Shown: positions 21,757 to 34,693, counted from the stretch's first letter. The stretch: 64,000 nt of DNA from Cryphonectria parasitica EP155 (GCF_011745365.1 NW_024468912.1:4154001-4218000), one strand, 5' to 3'. A program made the numbers and translations. The notes: generated from the sequence alone by a model not told the origin.

Positions 21757-24121
21757 ATGGATGACTCCGAGCGCCGCACTGTCAAGCGGTCGCGCTTCGA
21801 CCAGAAGGAGCCTGAGCCTCGAAAGGCCTCGAGGTTCGACCGCCGTTCTCGATCTCCTTCGGCCCGCAAAGACGACTCGGTTCGGGACAGGAGCCCATTG
21901 TCCAAGGATCGCGAGATGGGTGCATCTCCTGCCAACAATGCACCCGTTGATCCCGCCGCTGCTGCAGGTAAGAAGGAGAAGGGCGAGGATGACGTGGAGA
22001 AGAAGACACGAAGAGAGAGCTGCGCCATCCGAGAAGAAGAGAGGGACAGCGAGACAGGAGAAAGGGTGGACGGCAGGGTTTTTGGAAGACTGTATTGCAA
22101 TAACTGACCCACATCGATTTTGAACACAGCTGCCGCTGCGGCCAAGATCAACGCCCAACTCCAGGCGCGCAAGGGCATCCAGCATGTCGATGTGCCCCCC
22201 ATCCGATCCGAGTCGACCAAGTCTGATGGCCCGCCGGGTGGCACCATCAACGGCGAAATGTACATCGCAGACGGCGACTACATCAAGGACATCGAAGTCA
22301 ACGACCTGCGCAACCGATATACCCTGACCAAGGGCTCTACTCAGAAAATGGTAAATATTTTGCCTGGTCATCATTTCTGCTGATCAACAATACCATCTGT
22401 CAGATGCAGAAAAAACACACACTTGTCCCCCCTTCCATTACAAAACTGTATGCGAGAAACAGTCTTGCTTACACTGGAAGCTGGATAGCTCGCGTACAAA
22501 TCGTCTCTCTGGCCGCTGCTGACCTCCCCTGCTTGAATTTTAGATCAAAGATGACACCGGAGCTGGTATGCTACCACCCAATCTACCTGCCTACCTTCCC
22601 AACACACCAAAAAGAAAAGAAGATAAAATACAGAAATAATGCCGTCGTGTTTGAAGAATGAAAGTTGACGATTTGTTCTTAACCAAGATGTCACCACCCG
22701 TGGAAGCTACTATCCGGACAAGAGCATGGCCACCGCAGCCGTAAGAGAAAACGCACCCCTCTTAACCCCCCTCCTAGGATTCTCGAACAGGCTGCTGACC
22801 CAGACTTGTCAGAACCCGCCGCTATATCTTCATGTCACCAGCACGTCCAAGGAAGGCCTCGAGCTGGCGGTCAAGAAGATTGAGGAATTGATGCAACAAG
22901 AACTACCCCAACTGGTCGACGAGCGACGATTCCGCCGCCGAGAGCAGGAGCCAGTCGAGCGTGATGAATATGGCCGAGTACGTGCCTCTGCCAAAGGAAC
23001 CATACCATGTTGTGCCCCTCATTTTTTGCTGACATAAATGAAATCTAGCGCAAATGGCCTGAGGAGAAGATCCCCATCAGCCTGGAGCCCATCCCTGGCT
23101 TTAACCTCCGTGCACAGGTTGTGGGCCACGGCGGCTCGTACGTCAAGCACATTCAGCAGGAGACGGGCTGTCGCGTGCAGATCAAGGGCCGTGGCTCTGG
23201 ATACATCGAGAACGCGACTGGCCGCGAGGCCGAGGAGGACATGTATCTGCACGTTGCGTAAGTACAAGCAAACCCCTAATGAGACGGCTTCCTAAGATCC
23301 ATCTAATCCTTGTTTCATTTTCCTCGCGCAGTGGCCCGGACCCGAAGATGGTTCAAACGGCAAAGGAGCTGTGTGAAGATCTCTTGGTCAACGTCAAGGA
23401 GCAATACGAGGATTTCAAGTCCCGTCCTCCTCGCAACAGCTATGGTGGAGGTGGTCACGGCTACGGCGGTGGAGACCGCTACAATGGTGGTGATCGCTAC
23501 GGCGGCGGCGGCGGCGGAGGAGGAGGAGGAGGAGGAGGAGGAGGAGGCGACCGATTTGGCGGCGGAGACAGATACGGCGACCGGCGTGGCGACCGCCAAG
23601 GCAGTCATGGCTACAACAACAACTATAACTCACCCAACCCGGGCCAAGCCAACAACACCCCGGCTGTCTCTTCTCCCTCTGCCAACAACGCCAACACCGC
23701 TGCTGCCTACGGAGACTACGCAGCCCAGTATGCTCAGCTCTACGGTGGCGGCCAGCAGCAGGCTGGCGGCGAGGATCCGTATGCCGCGTATGGCGGCTAT
23801 GCAGCCTATGTCCAGTACTACCAGCAGTACTACGCAGCGATGCAGGCCGCCCAGCAACAACAGGGCGGCGCCCCTGGCGCGGCTCCTGGTGCTCCAGGCG
23901 CATCTGCCAGCCCCCCTCCGCCTCCGGCCGAGCAGCCTCCTCCACCACCGCCTCCTAGCGCTCCTGCACCTCCTCCACCCTCAGGCTCGCCTCCCGGCAC
24001 GACGGGTTACAATAATGTATGCAAATGCCACCACCCCGGACTCCTTTCCCACCCTCCGTCAATTTGATCGATCATAACGGCTAACACCAGGAAACAGATG
24101 CCTCCTCCACCAGGCTTGTAA
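21757..24121 (+). CDS. KH-domain RNA-binding protein, KHDC4/BLOM7-like
   Basis: Eight exons: 21757..21967, 22130..22350, 22544..22565, 22688..22740, 22813..22977, 23049..23257, 23332..24016 and 24098..24121. Start is the ATG at 21757 (MDDSERRTVKRSRFDQ), an RS-like basic N-terminus. Two KH-type modules are visible: one around YTLTKGSTQKM-IKDDTGADVTTRGSYYPD, with GxxG-like loop and typical SF1/KHDC4 sequence, and one at KWPEEKIPISLEPIPGFNLRAQVVGHGGSYVKHIQQETG. The C-terminal half is Gly-rich (GGGDRYGG repeats over a GGA microsatellite), then Gln/Ala and poly-Pro, ending MPPPPGL. KHDC4 homologues bind RNA and associate with splicing. The exact acceptor of the last exon is uncertain. Confidence 0.85.
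23512..23549. repeat. Coding GGC/GGA repeat (poly-Gly)
   Basis: A near-perfect trinucleotide tract (GGC)n then (GGA)n encodes a run of about 12-15 glycines in the KHDC4-like protein. It should be length-variable without frame loss. Confidence 0.9.
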
Positions 24122-25364
24122 CACACTCACACACACACAACTCCTGATCTTCTACCCGCATCCAAAAAGAAAAATGAAATTTACAAAATGTGGTGATGCC
24201 AAGGTGATGGGCCTCTATATGCATGCAAACTTTTCACACACAAAAGCCACCTGCTTCAAATTAATTCTTACCTCCTTCTCCGTTTCTCTTATGCTGAAGC
24301 CAAGTCTCTATGATCTTCCTCTCATTCCCTTGCTTGTCAGCACTGGAAATGTTTCATTCTCCTTTCCTCTCATTCCTCCCATCTCAAAATCTATGTGGAT
24401 GTGGAGGGGGAACGAGAAAGAAACGGAAGAGAAGTCAGTCTACTTTGTGATGGGTTAGGTTCGGTGGTTTCGTGGACAGCCCTATCCTAGATAGGAAACT
24501 AGTATGTGGTGACAAAATGTAATAGTGATCGAACTGAACTGAACGGAACGGGGAAAAAAAAAATCTTATGGGCTGCAGTGGCCCTCATGTATATATTTCC
24601 TCATATCTCTACATGGCCCCGAGCCATAGCTCTTTTCAAATGGGGTGCCACTGTGAGTCCCAGCCCATTTACTTATATTACGCACATTGTCATCACAGCA
24701 CACGCAGATGAATGAGCAAAATGAGTGATCAGCAGAAGTCTTTGGTGAATTAATATTGTTGGGTCATTATGGCTAGAGAATGAACATGCCCGGAAGAGTA
24801 TGTGACATAGTCATCCGAACTTTGCCTCCTCAATTAATAGCCCAAGTTCGTTCAAGGATCGTCCAAAGTCGTTAAGTCTAGTGGTGATCACCCCACTAGA
24901 TGAAGAAGGTGTAGGTGCCCGGACAGCCTCTTGACCCATTCCCAAGAGGTGCCATTTTCCCATTCCAAGACCACCAATATGAATACATGAGATAGAGAGA
25001 TAGGGAGGAACGAGAGAGAAAGTCAACGAGTCGAAGTCGCTAGACGGGGATATCGAATTCTGAGGCCCAGGCCAGCCGAAAAAGAGAAAAAAAAAGGGGG
25101 GAAGAAAACTCCCATACGCTCTCACTTCAACACATCCCCCAGCCACCAGCCGCCCGAAAACGCCTTCGCCGCCGAGGGGGAAATTAAGTGAAATCATAAC
25201 CGCTGTCCAAGAGAGTCCCCTTGATGACCCATGAAAAACCTTTTGAAAGTTTGGTCGACTTTTTCCACACTCCTTTAATACATACGCCTGCTATGCAGCT
25301 TTTGGGGTTGATTAAGGTATCCATGATCCGCACCGGGCAAAAAGATGTCTCATGTGCTAAACTC
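24122..25364. other. Tail-to-tail intergenic region (KHDC4-like / bHLH)
   Basis: 1.2 kb without a supported gene. It holds 3' UTRs of the two convergent genes and short A-runs (24554, 25088). Confidence 0.5.
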
Positions 25365-27023
25365 TCACAGGTAAGTTTTTCTGAGATGTGCATTGCCGTC
25401 CATGAGTTCCTGCAGGAACAAGACGGTAGACTCCAACACTGCGCTCTTGCTCGTGATACCCGTGTTGGGAGGGGGAACGATGAGGCCGAGGTTCTCAAAA
25501 CCGGTAGAGATGACCTTGCGGCGCTTCTTTTCGCTGTTGATATGGTTCTCCCGCTTCTGGTCCTCGGTCAGGTTCTCTCTTTTTGACGCAACAGATTTCC
25601 TCCGCTTGAAGGACAAGGGTAGGCGCAGCTCTGGGCCGGGCGAATCTGTTGATCCAGCTTTTGACTTGCGCTTCCGGGCTGAGGCCTTTGAGACTGCACT
25701 CTGTGGCTCCTCGTCGTCGTCCAGATCGTCGTCACCGCCGGACTTGCTCGTCCGAGCCTTCCTGCCGTTCTGGCCATTCGCTTCAATCTTGATCTTGAGT
25801 GCCTTTGGTCGAGCCTTGGATCGTGAAGCACCCTCATTGCTGCTTTGCGCCGCATCTGGACCAGGCGTCGTTTCGTTACTCCTGGCTAGCTCGATTACGG
25901 ACATGTAGCTCATTTGCTGCTCCGACAGGGCTGTTGACGTATCCTTTTCCAGCAGCGGCTCGAACGGCCGATTATCGTTGGCAAAGCTCTGATCAGTGCC
26001 GTACTGCAGAGTCACGGGTGCGGGAGGTTGCGTGGTGCGTGCTTCGGACCGGACAGCGTTTGTTCCAAAGATCCAAGGCACCCACGTATCAGCCTGTTCG
26101 ACAGCATGCGTGGACTGCGACATACGCCGTCCTTCTTTCTGGAACTCTTCCATTTCCTGGTATCGTAGATGTCGGCCTGGTGGTCCTCTGCCTTGATGGT
26201 GGTGGTGGTTGGACGGCCTGCGCCGTGATCCTTGTTGTTGATAGCCAGGATCGTTCTGCGTCTCAGGCATACTCCTCATGCTGTGCGAACGGTTGTGAAG
26301 CACGGTCGCAGCCTCCACTACATCAGGTGAATATCGTGATCGATCCCCGTGACGCGGGATGGTTGGAGAGTGCACAGGGGTGAATGCAGATGGTGGAGCA
26401 AAGGAGAGAGGAGCTGGGCCGGTGACAGGCGGAGCAAACTGCATGAGTGGAGGCGAGGGCCCAAGGCCGGCCTCGAGGGGTGGTGGGTGCATTGCTCCTG
26501 AAGGCATCGCTGAGGACAGGGCATCTGCCGGTGGCAAGTGTCCGTGTGCAGAGTTCAGGACGAAATCGCCGCTTGGGAACCCAGGCATGGACAGCCCGTA
26601 GGACGTAGACACGCCCTCGAGGGCGGGTGGCATGTCGAACTCGTCATTAGAAAAGCCCTCGCCAAAACTATACTGACCATAAGTTTCGGCACCTAGTACC
26701 AAATCTAGGAGATTGGTGAGCTTACTCGTCTCAGTGGACGAGAGAACCGGAGGGCCAGGGGCAGGAGGTGGCGGTGGCGGTGGAGGCTGTCTTTCGAACA
26801 TGTCAAATATCGGGCCAACAAACTCCTGCTCCTCGTTGGACACTCGCCCCGGACCAACATCTGCTCCATGAGACGACACTGGTAAGCTTCAAGATCCATG
26901 GCAAGGAGATGATGTGTTCAGTGAAAATATCACCGGTGACTTACAGCCAAAGGGCAGGCCGTCGCCGCCGCCAGAACCCGACCGCCTCGAACCCATTGTC
27001 GGGCCCGAATACGCCGCCAGCAT
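25365..27023 (-). CDS. bHLH transcription factor (INO4-like)
   Basis: Complement of 25365..26878 and 26945..27023, about 530 residues, starting MLAAYSGPTMGSRRSG at 27023. The junction GDGLPFG-LSSHGADVG is in frame. The N-terminal two thirds are low complexity (poly-Pro at 26770-26800, His-rich stretch near 26190). The basic helix-loop-helix is at the C-terminus: basic region NHINSEKKRR with His, Glu and Arg at the positions that read E-box DNA, a loop VPPPNTGITSKSAVLESTV and helix 2 FLQELMDGNAHLRK. The frame stops at 25365 directly after a possible GTGAGA donor, so a short further exon with coiled-coil continuation cannot be excluded. INO4-like is a family-level guess; targets are unknown. 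Confidence 0.78.
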
Positions 27024-27568
27024 GAGTGCGTTCCTGAAAAAGTAAATGTGTCGGGTGGCTTTGGTTGATGGTTGTTGGAGGAAGACGAGAAGGAGAGGAG
27101 AGTTGGGGGAGACGGGTGGTGGGAGACGTTGGGTTATAAAGCTTGATCCTCCAGCACACAAAATGGCAATCCTGGCTTGGTACTCTTCTTGCCTCGAAGC
27201 TTTTCCTTGTCAGAGCACCCTTCGCAACCTGGTAAGGCGATGCTAGAGGTCAAGATCGCATGTTTAAAAGCAGATGGGAAAGACCTAGAACCCTGCCTAG
27301 GCAAAGCGCCAACACCTTTCAGAGTCGACCGATCTTTATGTAGCGAATCAAGTCCTGGGTTTCGTGGATGTTCGGGGCGCCGTTGCTGCTAGCTTTTTGA
27401 GGTCGACGTCGATCTGGGAAATGGTCCAGGGGTAGTTTGCAGGGAAGCAAAATACGGCTTTGTTGTCGCAGGTGAGAATTGGCAACCCTAGCAGAGAAAA
27501 GTGTTGCTCCCAGATCTTCGCGGACAGGGCTGCGCAGTTGCTTGTCCAGATCTTCCAGAGACCTTCCC

Positions 27569-27569
<1 letters not shown>

Positions 27570-27604
<35 letters not shown>
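27570..27604. repeat. (CT)n microsatellite
   Basis: About 17 CT units, slightly interrupted at the start. Confidence 0.9.
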
Positions 27605-27609
<5 letters not shown>

Positions 27610-29021
27610 CTACCACAAGGGGGGCAGACGGATGTGTGGTGGCGGCGGCAGTGGTGACAGCACCAGTGGTAGTAGTAAGCGCTGGTGTGGATTGTAGTTT
27701 GAACTGGCATGCAGGCGATTTCAATCAGCTTCCATACGAAAGAGGTAGTGGCGTGTGGTCTGCTGCTCCTTACCGAAAACGCCTAGTAAGGACAGAGAAA
27801 GTTCTTCGAACGATGGGAAAAGAATGGAAAGATGCCAGTCCAGCCTGGTCTCTCCAGAGGTGACACTCTCTTCACACAAGCAAGGAGCCGCGCGTGTCGA
27901 GTGTGATGGTCGTAGCAAAGACGTACGGCGCGCAGCTGGGGAAGTGGGTGACGGCGGTGGTGGTGGGTGCTAGGAAAACGAGCGTGGTGTTCTTGTCTTC
28001 TGATGTGCAAGTTTAGACTTAGAGTTGCAGTGACTAAGGAACTAAGCCCAACTACCATTGCAGGCCTGCTGCACGAGGGCACGCCTGCATCTGCATTTGC
28101 GCAAAGCGCAGTGAGGGTCCCCTTGCCCCGCCTGACAACTAACGGGAGAACACCGCTGCGCCAGTCCCCATCCGAGCTTGGGTGGGTGGGCCCTACGTCC
28201 TGCCCCCGAGTCAAGGCCGCCGAACCGCGGGTCGTTCCCTGCTAAGGCATCATCCCGCTTTAGTGGAATGGCACAGCGGGGTGTCAGGTGCACCTTGATG
28301 CATATACTAACGTGAATAAGTACCCTTCGCTATCCACAGGCTGTGTCAGGTACTCCTGGCAATACATCCCCTTCCGGTATACGCGCCCGGGCTTATGAGC
28401 TGGGGGTTATGTCCATGTCTACTATGTATGTACAATACAGAAATGCTGTACACCGCTACTGTGATATTTATCTACTATGTGTATACGGTTGGACTCTTGG
28501 CGCCTCAGGATATGCGTTTTCAGAGCTGCTTCCCCACGATGTGCTAATCTGCCACGATAATGCACTAACTAACCTTTGGTGCCCGCCCGCCCACGGCGAG
28601 AGAGCGAGAGGGGAGGAGACTGTCACATGTCAGCGCCTTTCCACCCTGTAATTACAGTAGGCCAAGGCACGCGAGCACGGGCTGGCTACCAGCCCAGAGA
28701 TGCTACTGTCGTTCGTTGCTGCCACTACTATCGTGTCACAGCACTATGTTCAGTAGTATTCTCTCTGGTCGAGCTCTGCCCCCTGCCAGCTCGGGTTTTC
28801 TTTGTCCTCCCCAAGTATTCATAAAGGGCACTGTAGAATACGACCTGGAGACTCTTTGCGATGTGCGAAGGGGTAGGACCAGATCCACCGTGGCTGGCAA
28901 GTGCCCTTGACAAGGGGAACGAGGATGCGGAGGTGTGAAGCAAGGCTAGCTTTCCCATGCATTGTATTCATTTTCCCGCCCTCGGTCACCAATTTGGTCA
29001 TCCCGAGGTCAGATCCGACCT

Positions 29022-29060
29022 TCTCCTCCTCCTCCTCCTCCTCCTCCTCTCTCCTCTCCT
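29022..29060. repeat. (CTC)n microsatellite
   Basis: About ten CTC/TCC units with a degenerate right end; polypyrimidine on the plus strand. Confidence 0.85.
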
Positions 29061-29260
29061 CTTGGTCACCTCCCCACACGCCAAAAAAATCAGGTGGATC
29101 AGCAAGCTCCGGGCCACACGACGAATCTCCGCATGGTGATGGTTGTCCCTGCGTTATACCAATTCACCCCTCGGCATTGGCCTATTAGCGAGCACGCTGC
29201 ATACTGTTCCTGAAACGTCCTTAGGCCCTTCTCAATGAGGCAATTCTTTGAGAGTTTTTC

Positions 29261-29288
29261 TTGCTTGCTTGCTTGCTTGCTTGCTTGC
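29261..29288. repeat. (TTGC)7 tetranucleotide repeat
   Basis: Seven perfect tandem TTGC units. Confidence 0.95.
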
Positions 29289-30486
29289 AGCTTGCAGGAT
29301 GACGCTGGATCTGCATTTCGATTCTCCATTTGGTCCTCCTCCAGCTTCCACTGCCGCGCTTATGCAGTACCGGTCGATCAGCAAAACGAGCCCATCCATC
29401 TCCAGAACAGTGCTACTGGCAGCGTGTAAACAGTGGCCGGATTTAGAGGCATGAAAGGGCTGCGAGAATGGTGACAAGTTGACAGTAACTTGGCGTCCTG
29501 TTTCCTCGCACCTATGTGCTACCTCATCAGCATGATACGTCAAGGGAAAGCTGTCCCCCATCGCCTCTCATAACCTTAACCAAGTATACAATGTACTATG
29601 GTAGTAAGATTGTGGGCGTGAGGGTCTAGATTCACGTTTTCCAAAACCACACACGTCACGCTCAGCAGACCAGCAAATGGGTGGTGGCATCCATCCGTAC
29701 AGCAAAGCCGAACTCCGAAAGGATGACACGCACGCGTAAACTCACTTGACTGTAACTTACTGTCACTGCTACAGCTCTTGACCAATAGTTACCTGCGTAC
29801 TGTACTTACTAGCAGGGAATAGGCATCTCTCCTTGCGATCAAAGGGCCAATCGCAAAAGTTTTTTTTTTGTTTTGCGGAGGACTGAGAACGAGGCCTGAC
29901 CCATTGCATTCACATCCATCCTCTCGTCAATAGGCCACCATACTTGACGCCGTTCTTCCTGAGATGAAGCCAAGGGCCAGCTTGAATGCGGGATATTCTG
30001 TCTGGAGGCTTTCTTGCTTGGTTGACAGTGGTCAGTCTGGTTTTGGCTGGTGGCTCAGCTCAACCGACGTTGGCCGTTTCCAGTCCTGCATGACTGCTGT
30101 CCAGGCTTGTCCCTCCATCACTACACATATTATATATACGCCCCTCGTTGTAATACCTCGACCTGGGTATACTCGAGCCTAACACCTGGATTGATTCTGC
30201 CGTTGCTGCAGCTGCAGCAGCGAACATCGTCGACGAGACAACTCGTGGAATAAGCTGCAAGGAGCGCCTCTTGTTCTTTTTCGTTGTTGTTATTGCCCCC
30301 CCCCCCTGCACATGCTGTCCGCTGCGCTTGCCCCCCTTAGCCCTCACACTGCTGCAGCAAATTATAGCGCTTTCACATGTCATTCGCGCATTCCCCAACC
30401 AACCCCAAACTTGACAACAACATTCTTTCTAAACTTCGGTTCAGCTCCAATCCTCCCAAGCCCATTGCCATCAACATCCGCCATCA

Positions 30487-32172
30487 ATGAAGTCCAATGT
30501 CCTGTCTACAAAGCACAGAACTCATCCACGAGGATGGGATGCCGGCATTCCTCCCTCGCTGAGACCGCTTGTACGCGCATATCTCTTCGGCTATGGCTTC
30601 AGCGTTGGCCCGAGAGTGCTCTCGTTGCTTCTGCATCATCTTTTGAAGCTGTCACCGAGGCGCAAGGGAACAGCCCAGGATGATGCTGCTCCGTCAGGGA
30701 AATCACAAGCGCCGCTGCTCGAGTCACTTGGGAAGATACTAAGGGCTGGGACGCAGCTGAACCGGTTCCCTACGTTCTGCGCTGCCCTTGTTGGCAGTAG
30801 CACTTTGTTAGAGGTGCGTCATGACATTACCATTACGGCTCAAGCTTTCCGCAATGGATCCCTGCTGACCAGTGTGTCTTCCTGGATAGCCTGTTCTACA
30901 GAAAGCATTTTCTCGTATTTTCGAAAACCTCTCAAATACTACGCGAACTAGGTGCGTTCAACAGAAGACTTGGTCTCCTGTTCACACGGGCGGTGAAGGA
31001 CAGCCGTTCTAATATGGTGGATCATCAGACTTTCAAGATGGCTTTCCTCAGCGATTGCGGCATGGTTCAGCATACAGCTGCTGCAGACGCCCTTTGACCC
31101 ACCTGCCAGCATGAGCAGCACCGCGAAAGAAGGCCACCAGCCAGCAGGACAGGGCAGTCCAGCCTCTCCCGAAGCCATCAAGCCCCAGGCAGGGCGCACA
31201 TTAGATCTCACCCTCTTCGCCGCCACCCGTGCTCTAGACGTGATCATAGGAGAACTCTGGTCCCAGCGTCGTGTGGTTCGCTCTCCGTCCGCCAGCAGAA
31301 CAACTCGCACCCTTGACTACCTCACCTCCACGCTCACTGACCCCCTCATCTTCGCCCTGACTTCTGGCATCGTGATGTGGAACTGGTTCTACGCACCGCA
31401 CGCCCTCCCTCGCGCCTACAACAAGTGGATCGCCTCGGCCGCGTCCGTCGACCAGCGCCTCATCGTCGCACTCCAGCGCGTCCGTGCCCAGATCATGCGG
31501 TACGGTGAGGACACGGGACAAGCACCCCTTCTCCAGGGCATGTGCGAGGACTTTGGCTGGCCCACAGCCTGGGGAGATCCGGCCGTCAGTGTTCCCTTTC
31601 CCTGCGAGATGGTGCACATGGGCGTCGGCCCGTCTTGCGAGCTGCACGCGCTCAGCCGGTTTCTGCGCGCGTGGGCCTGGAGCATGAGGACGTACCTCCC
31701 ATTACAGTTGGTCATGTTCGCCGCCCGCGCCCGCGGCTCCAAGGATCTCCGGCGCGACTTCGTACGCACCCTCACGTCTGCCTCGCGCTCGTCCGCCTTC
31801 CTCGGCGCCTTCATCGCGCTCTTCTACTACGGCGTCTGCCTGACCCGCACGCGTGTCGGCCCCCACGTCCTGGGCACATCACCGGGTGCGCGGCAGAGGA
31901 TTGATAGCGGCCTCTGTGTCGGTGCTGGATGTCTCCTCTGCGGGTGGAGCGTGCTCCTCGAGACGGCAGGGCGGAGGAAGGAGCTCGGGCTGTTCGTGGC
32001 GCCGCGCGCGGTGGCGACGATGCTGCCGAGGCGGTACGACGCTGACAGGCAGTGGATGGAGAAGATGACATTTGCGGCCAGCACAGCAGTAGTCTTCACG
32101 TGCGTACTGGAGAACAAGAGACGAGTGAGGGGTGTGTTGGGGTCTGTTTTGAGGATGGTTCTTGCTGCATAA
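30487..32172 (+). CDS. TMEM135-like integral membrane protein
   Basis: Exons 30487..30813, 30873..30951 and 31004..32172, in frame, 524 residues. The N-terminal part (SLRPLVRAYLFGYGFSVGPRV, then LNRFPTFCAALVGSSTLLE) and the C-terminal part (LCGWSVLLETAGRRKELGLFVAPRA...) are the duplicated signature of TMEM135-type proteins, which have several membrane segments and in animals are linked to peroxisomes, lipids and mitochondrial dynamics. Segments that look membrane-spanning include AVLIWWIIRLSRWLSSAIAAW, LIFALTSGIVMWNW and AFIALFYYGV. The middle exon (79 bases) and its 52-base downstream intron are chosen because only this combination keeps the frame and links to the WLSSAIAAWFSIQLL helix. That part is less certain than the last exon. 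Confidence 0.7.
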
Positions 32173-32486
32173 GCGATCCGTTGGCATGTGAGATTCACGA
32201 AATGGTGGACAAGTTAGAACTAGACGGCCCGAGGTTGCATATAACGAGGCGATGGGTTGGTTGGGTCCATGCATAATCGTTAAATCTGTAATTTAGTAGT
32301 CAATAGACTATAGAATTCATCTTAAGATTAGGATGATCATTGTCGTCGTATGATTGGTTCAATCAACCTTCCACAGTGATAGAGGAGCTTCGTAGCATTC
32401 AGTATGACCGTCGTCACATCAATAAAATAGTATCATCGAATATCATTGCTGCAATATCTGTCTGATCCAAGGCGATGGACAGACAA
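32173..32486. other. Tail-to-tail intergenic region
   Basis: 314 bases between two convergent stop codons; AT-rich, presumably the two 3' UTRs and polyadenylation signals (for example AATAAA near 32421). Confidence 0.5.
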
Positions 32487-33804
32487 CTAAGACCTCAACC
32501 AGGCACAGATACCCATCACAAAGACACACACCAAGATATCCGACCGCACGGTAGTAAAGATCTGCGAATATCGCAACCCCGTGCCGAGCCACGCCTTCCA
32601 CTTCCCCTCGGGCAAGAATCCCATGACCATGTTCAGCACACCGGGCGCAGGCCGCCCGCGGTCGAGGAAGAACCGGCTCGTCAGCAGCACCGCCTCGGCA
32701 GTCGCGAACGTCCAGAAGAAGTACCGCCGCATGTCAGCCGCGGCGGCCGCGGCAGCGTCTCCATCGCCGCCATAGCCCGCCGTGGTGGCCACGAAGGCGC
32801 CGCGCTCTCGCTCGATCTTTGTGCCTGTGAAGCCAGACGCCAGGGCTATGTAGAGGCCGAGCCCTGTGGCGAGGACAAAGTGGAGGAGGCGCCAGGTGGC
32901 GGTGTAGGCATCGGATTTCGTGGTCCCTGCTGGGCCGCCCTGTTGCGACGGTTGTTGTTGGGTGCCGCCGCCGTTCATCGCGGCGAGCTTGGCGAAGAGG
33001 TCGTTGGGGTCTTGGGCTCCGCCCGGGGCGCCAAAGGGGGACGGTCCCGCTCCGGGGGTGCTTCCGAGGCCGCCGCCGCCGCCGAACATTTGCGAGAACA
33101 TCTTGGCGATGGCATCCTCTGGGTCGGACGGTTGGCTGTCGGGGCCGCCCATGGCAAGCAGGGAGGAAGGGTCGAATAGAGGGTTCTGGTTGCCCCCTCT
33201 GCCGCCACCGTTGCTGTTGTTGTTGCCGGCGGTGGTGGGCCGGTCGAACCCCAGCATCATCTGGCGGAGTTGGCTCTCTGAGAGGTTGTCGGGGTCGAAG
33301 CCGCCTGCTGGAGCTGAAGAAGATGAGGGAATGCGGTTCGTCGTCTCTGGCCTGTAGTAGTGCTGGGAAATGTCGATCTCCTCGGGGTCGGCATGGTGCT
33401 GTTCGGAGGCTGGCTGCTGAGGGTTGACGGCTGGGGATGATGCTGATGGTGGTGCTGGTGAGGGTCCTCGAGATGGTGGGTTGCTAGGAATTGGATCTGC
33501 TCGGATTCTGTGTCAGCAATGTGCCTTCTTTACTTTTCCAACCTTCTTCTCTCGCTTCCTTTTACCGAAAGGTGGGAATGAAAATCTGGTAGGAGTTTCG
33601 CGCTCCCACTCCTCCACTTCCAAAGGCAGGCAGGTATTACTACATACCTCTCTGGATACCACCTCCCAGCCCAGTGATCTTGTTCAGTCTTGCGCTGCCG
33701 CCCGCCTTGATCTTGGCCTCGCGACGTTCCTTGCGGATGCGGGCCTGCTCGGCCGCTCGTGCAGCAGCTGCATCTTCAGGGCTGAGCCCTGCAGTCTCGG
33801 TCAT
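32487..33804 (-). CDS. GET2: GET2-like subunit of the tail-anchored protein insertion complex
   Basis: Complement of 32487..33496 and 33648..33804, 388 residues. The N-terminus is cytosolic and charged: ARIRKERREAKIKAGGSARLNKITGLGGG. The RERR-type cluster followed by GGSxRLxKITG is the motif by which Get2 captures the Get3 ATPase. A low-complexity linker (Pro, Gly, Asn, Gln) follows, then about three hydrophobic segments near the C-terminus (WRLLHFVLATGLGLYIALASG, FFWTFATAEAVLLTSRF, SDILVCVFVMGICAWL). The layout equals fungal Get2/Sgt-type receptors, which with Get1 insert tail-anchored proteins into the ER membrane. The acceptor at 33497 is chosen by frame; a nearby GAG or a different CAG would break it. 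Confidence 0.82.
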
Positions 33805-34693
33805 AATGAGAAGGTGTGGGGGTGACCTTGACTTGTATTTGAGCGCTGCTGCTTTACTTGCCTCCTCGGACAGGAAGAGGAGGGGAAGATGAGTTGGCTT
33901 GGTTTGAGAAGACGTTTGTTAGAGGCTGACAAGTGACGTGCACTCTCAGCTTTGACAATGGTGCTTATCAGCTTATCGCATCTAGCCACTACTATAGTAC
34001 ATGCAAGGGCCAGCAGAGGCCCGCTGGGCCTTACTATTTAGACCTCACTACAGGCCTTGTCGGACAACAAATTCTCTGGGGTTTTCTAATTCATGAGCTT
34101 AGTGACAGGAGCAATACATCTATTTGATATTCGAGCTTCATAATGTACAATTCTTTGTTGTTGAAGGCCCCCTCTGCACTCTTGATTTGGTATTCTTGTC
34201 TTCTGACTGGGCATTCCAAGACAGATTTACTTGCAAGCTTCACCAACCTCCAACTCTCTTGGAGTTATTGAAATGACATTGGTTTGGCTCATCCCATCCC
34301 TCTCTAGGAATTCCTGCGGTCAATCTTGTAGAGCCTCACTTCAATATTTTCTGTTCAGAATAAGAAGAAATGGTTATTGCTGATATTTGTAGTGGATGAC
34401 AAAAGGGTATGACCTAGCACAAACTGAATGCATTGTTGTCGCCCAGGCTTTTACCCGACTTAGTAAAATCAACCCGCCTCCTGGAGAAATCAACCCGCCC
34501 CCCACTGCTCTAGCCATATTTGGACAATATAATACACGGTACTAATGCTGTACACATGCACTCCCTGTATATTTTACAAGCCTTTCGCACTGTCAATGGG
34601 CAGGAGTGGCACGTAGGCATTTCAGTCTGAGGTTACTACATATCTGGAGAAACCCTTCTACCAGGTACTTCTAAGCAAAATTGCTGTCGAGGC
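33805..34693. other. Left flank of the decayed island
   Basis: No gene. The left part is the promoter of the GET2-like gene. A 21-base near-tandem duplication lies at 34466-34507, both copies starting AAATCAACCCGCC. This could be part of a mobile-element end or chance. Confidence 0.45.
34466..34507. repeat. 21-bp imperfect tandem duplication
   Basis: Two adjacent 21-base units share the first 13 bases AAATCAACCCGCC and several later C positions. It sits just left of the kinase-like pseudogene. Confidence 0.7.

Larger units (their letters stand above)
27024..30486. other. Gene-poor region with microsatellites (3.5 kb)
   Basis: No coding region could be supported. Simple repeats: (CT)n at about 27570-27604, (CTC)n at 29022-29060, (TTGC)7 at 29261-29288, a T-run near 29861 and a C-run at about 30295-30306. 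The left end is the promoter of the bHLH gene. Confidence 0.5.

Noticed and set aside
21968..22129. First intron of the KHDC4-like gene as coding sequence
   Set aside because: It is open for a while after the donor but reaches a TGA before the next exon; the GTAAGA...ACACAG borders and frame support splicing.
21514..22374. Open frame of 286 codons on the minus strand opposite the KHDC4-like gene start
   Set aside because: It lies antisense to well-supported exons, shows no family features and reflects codon bias of the real gene.
27024..30486. Many small open frames overlapping CT, CTC and TTGC repeats
   Set aside because: They arise from simple repeats (Ser/Leu, Glu/Arg or Leu/Ala/Cys runs) and lack conserved-looking sequence.
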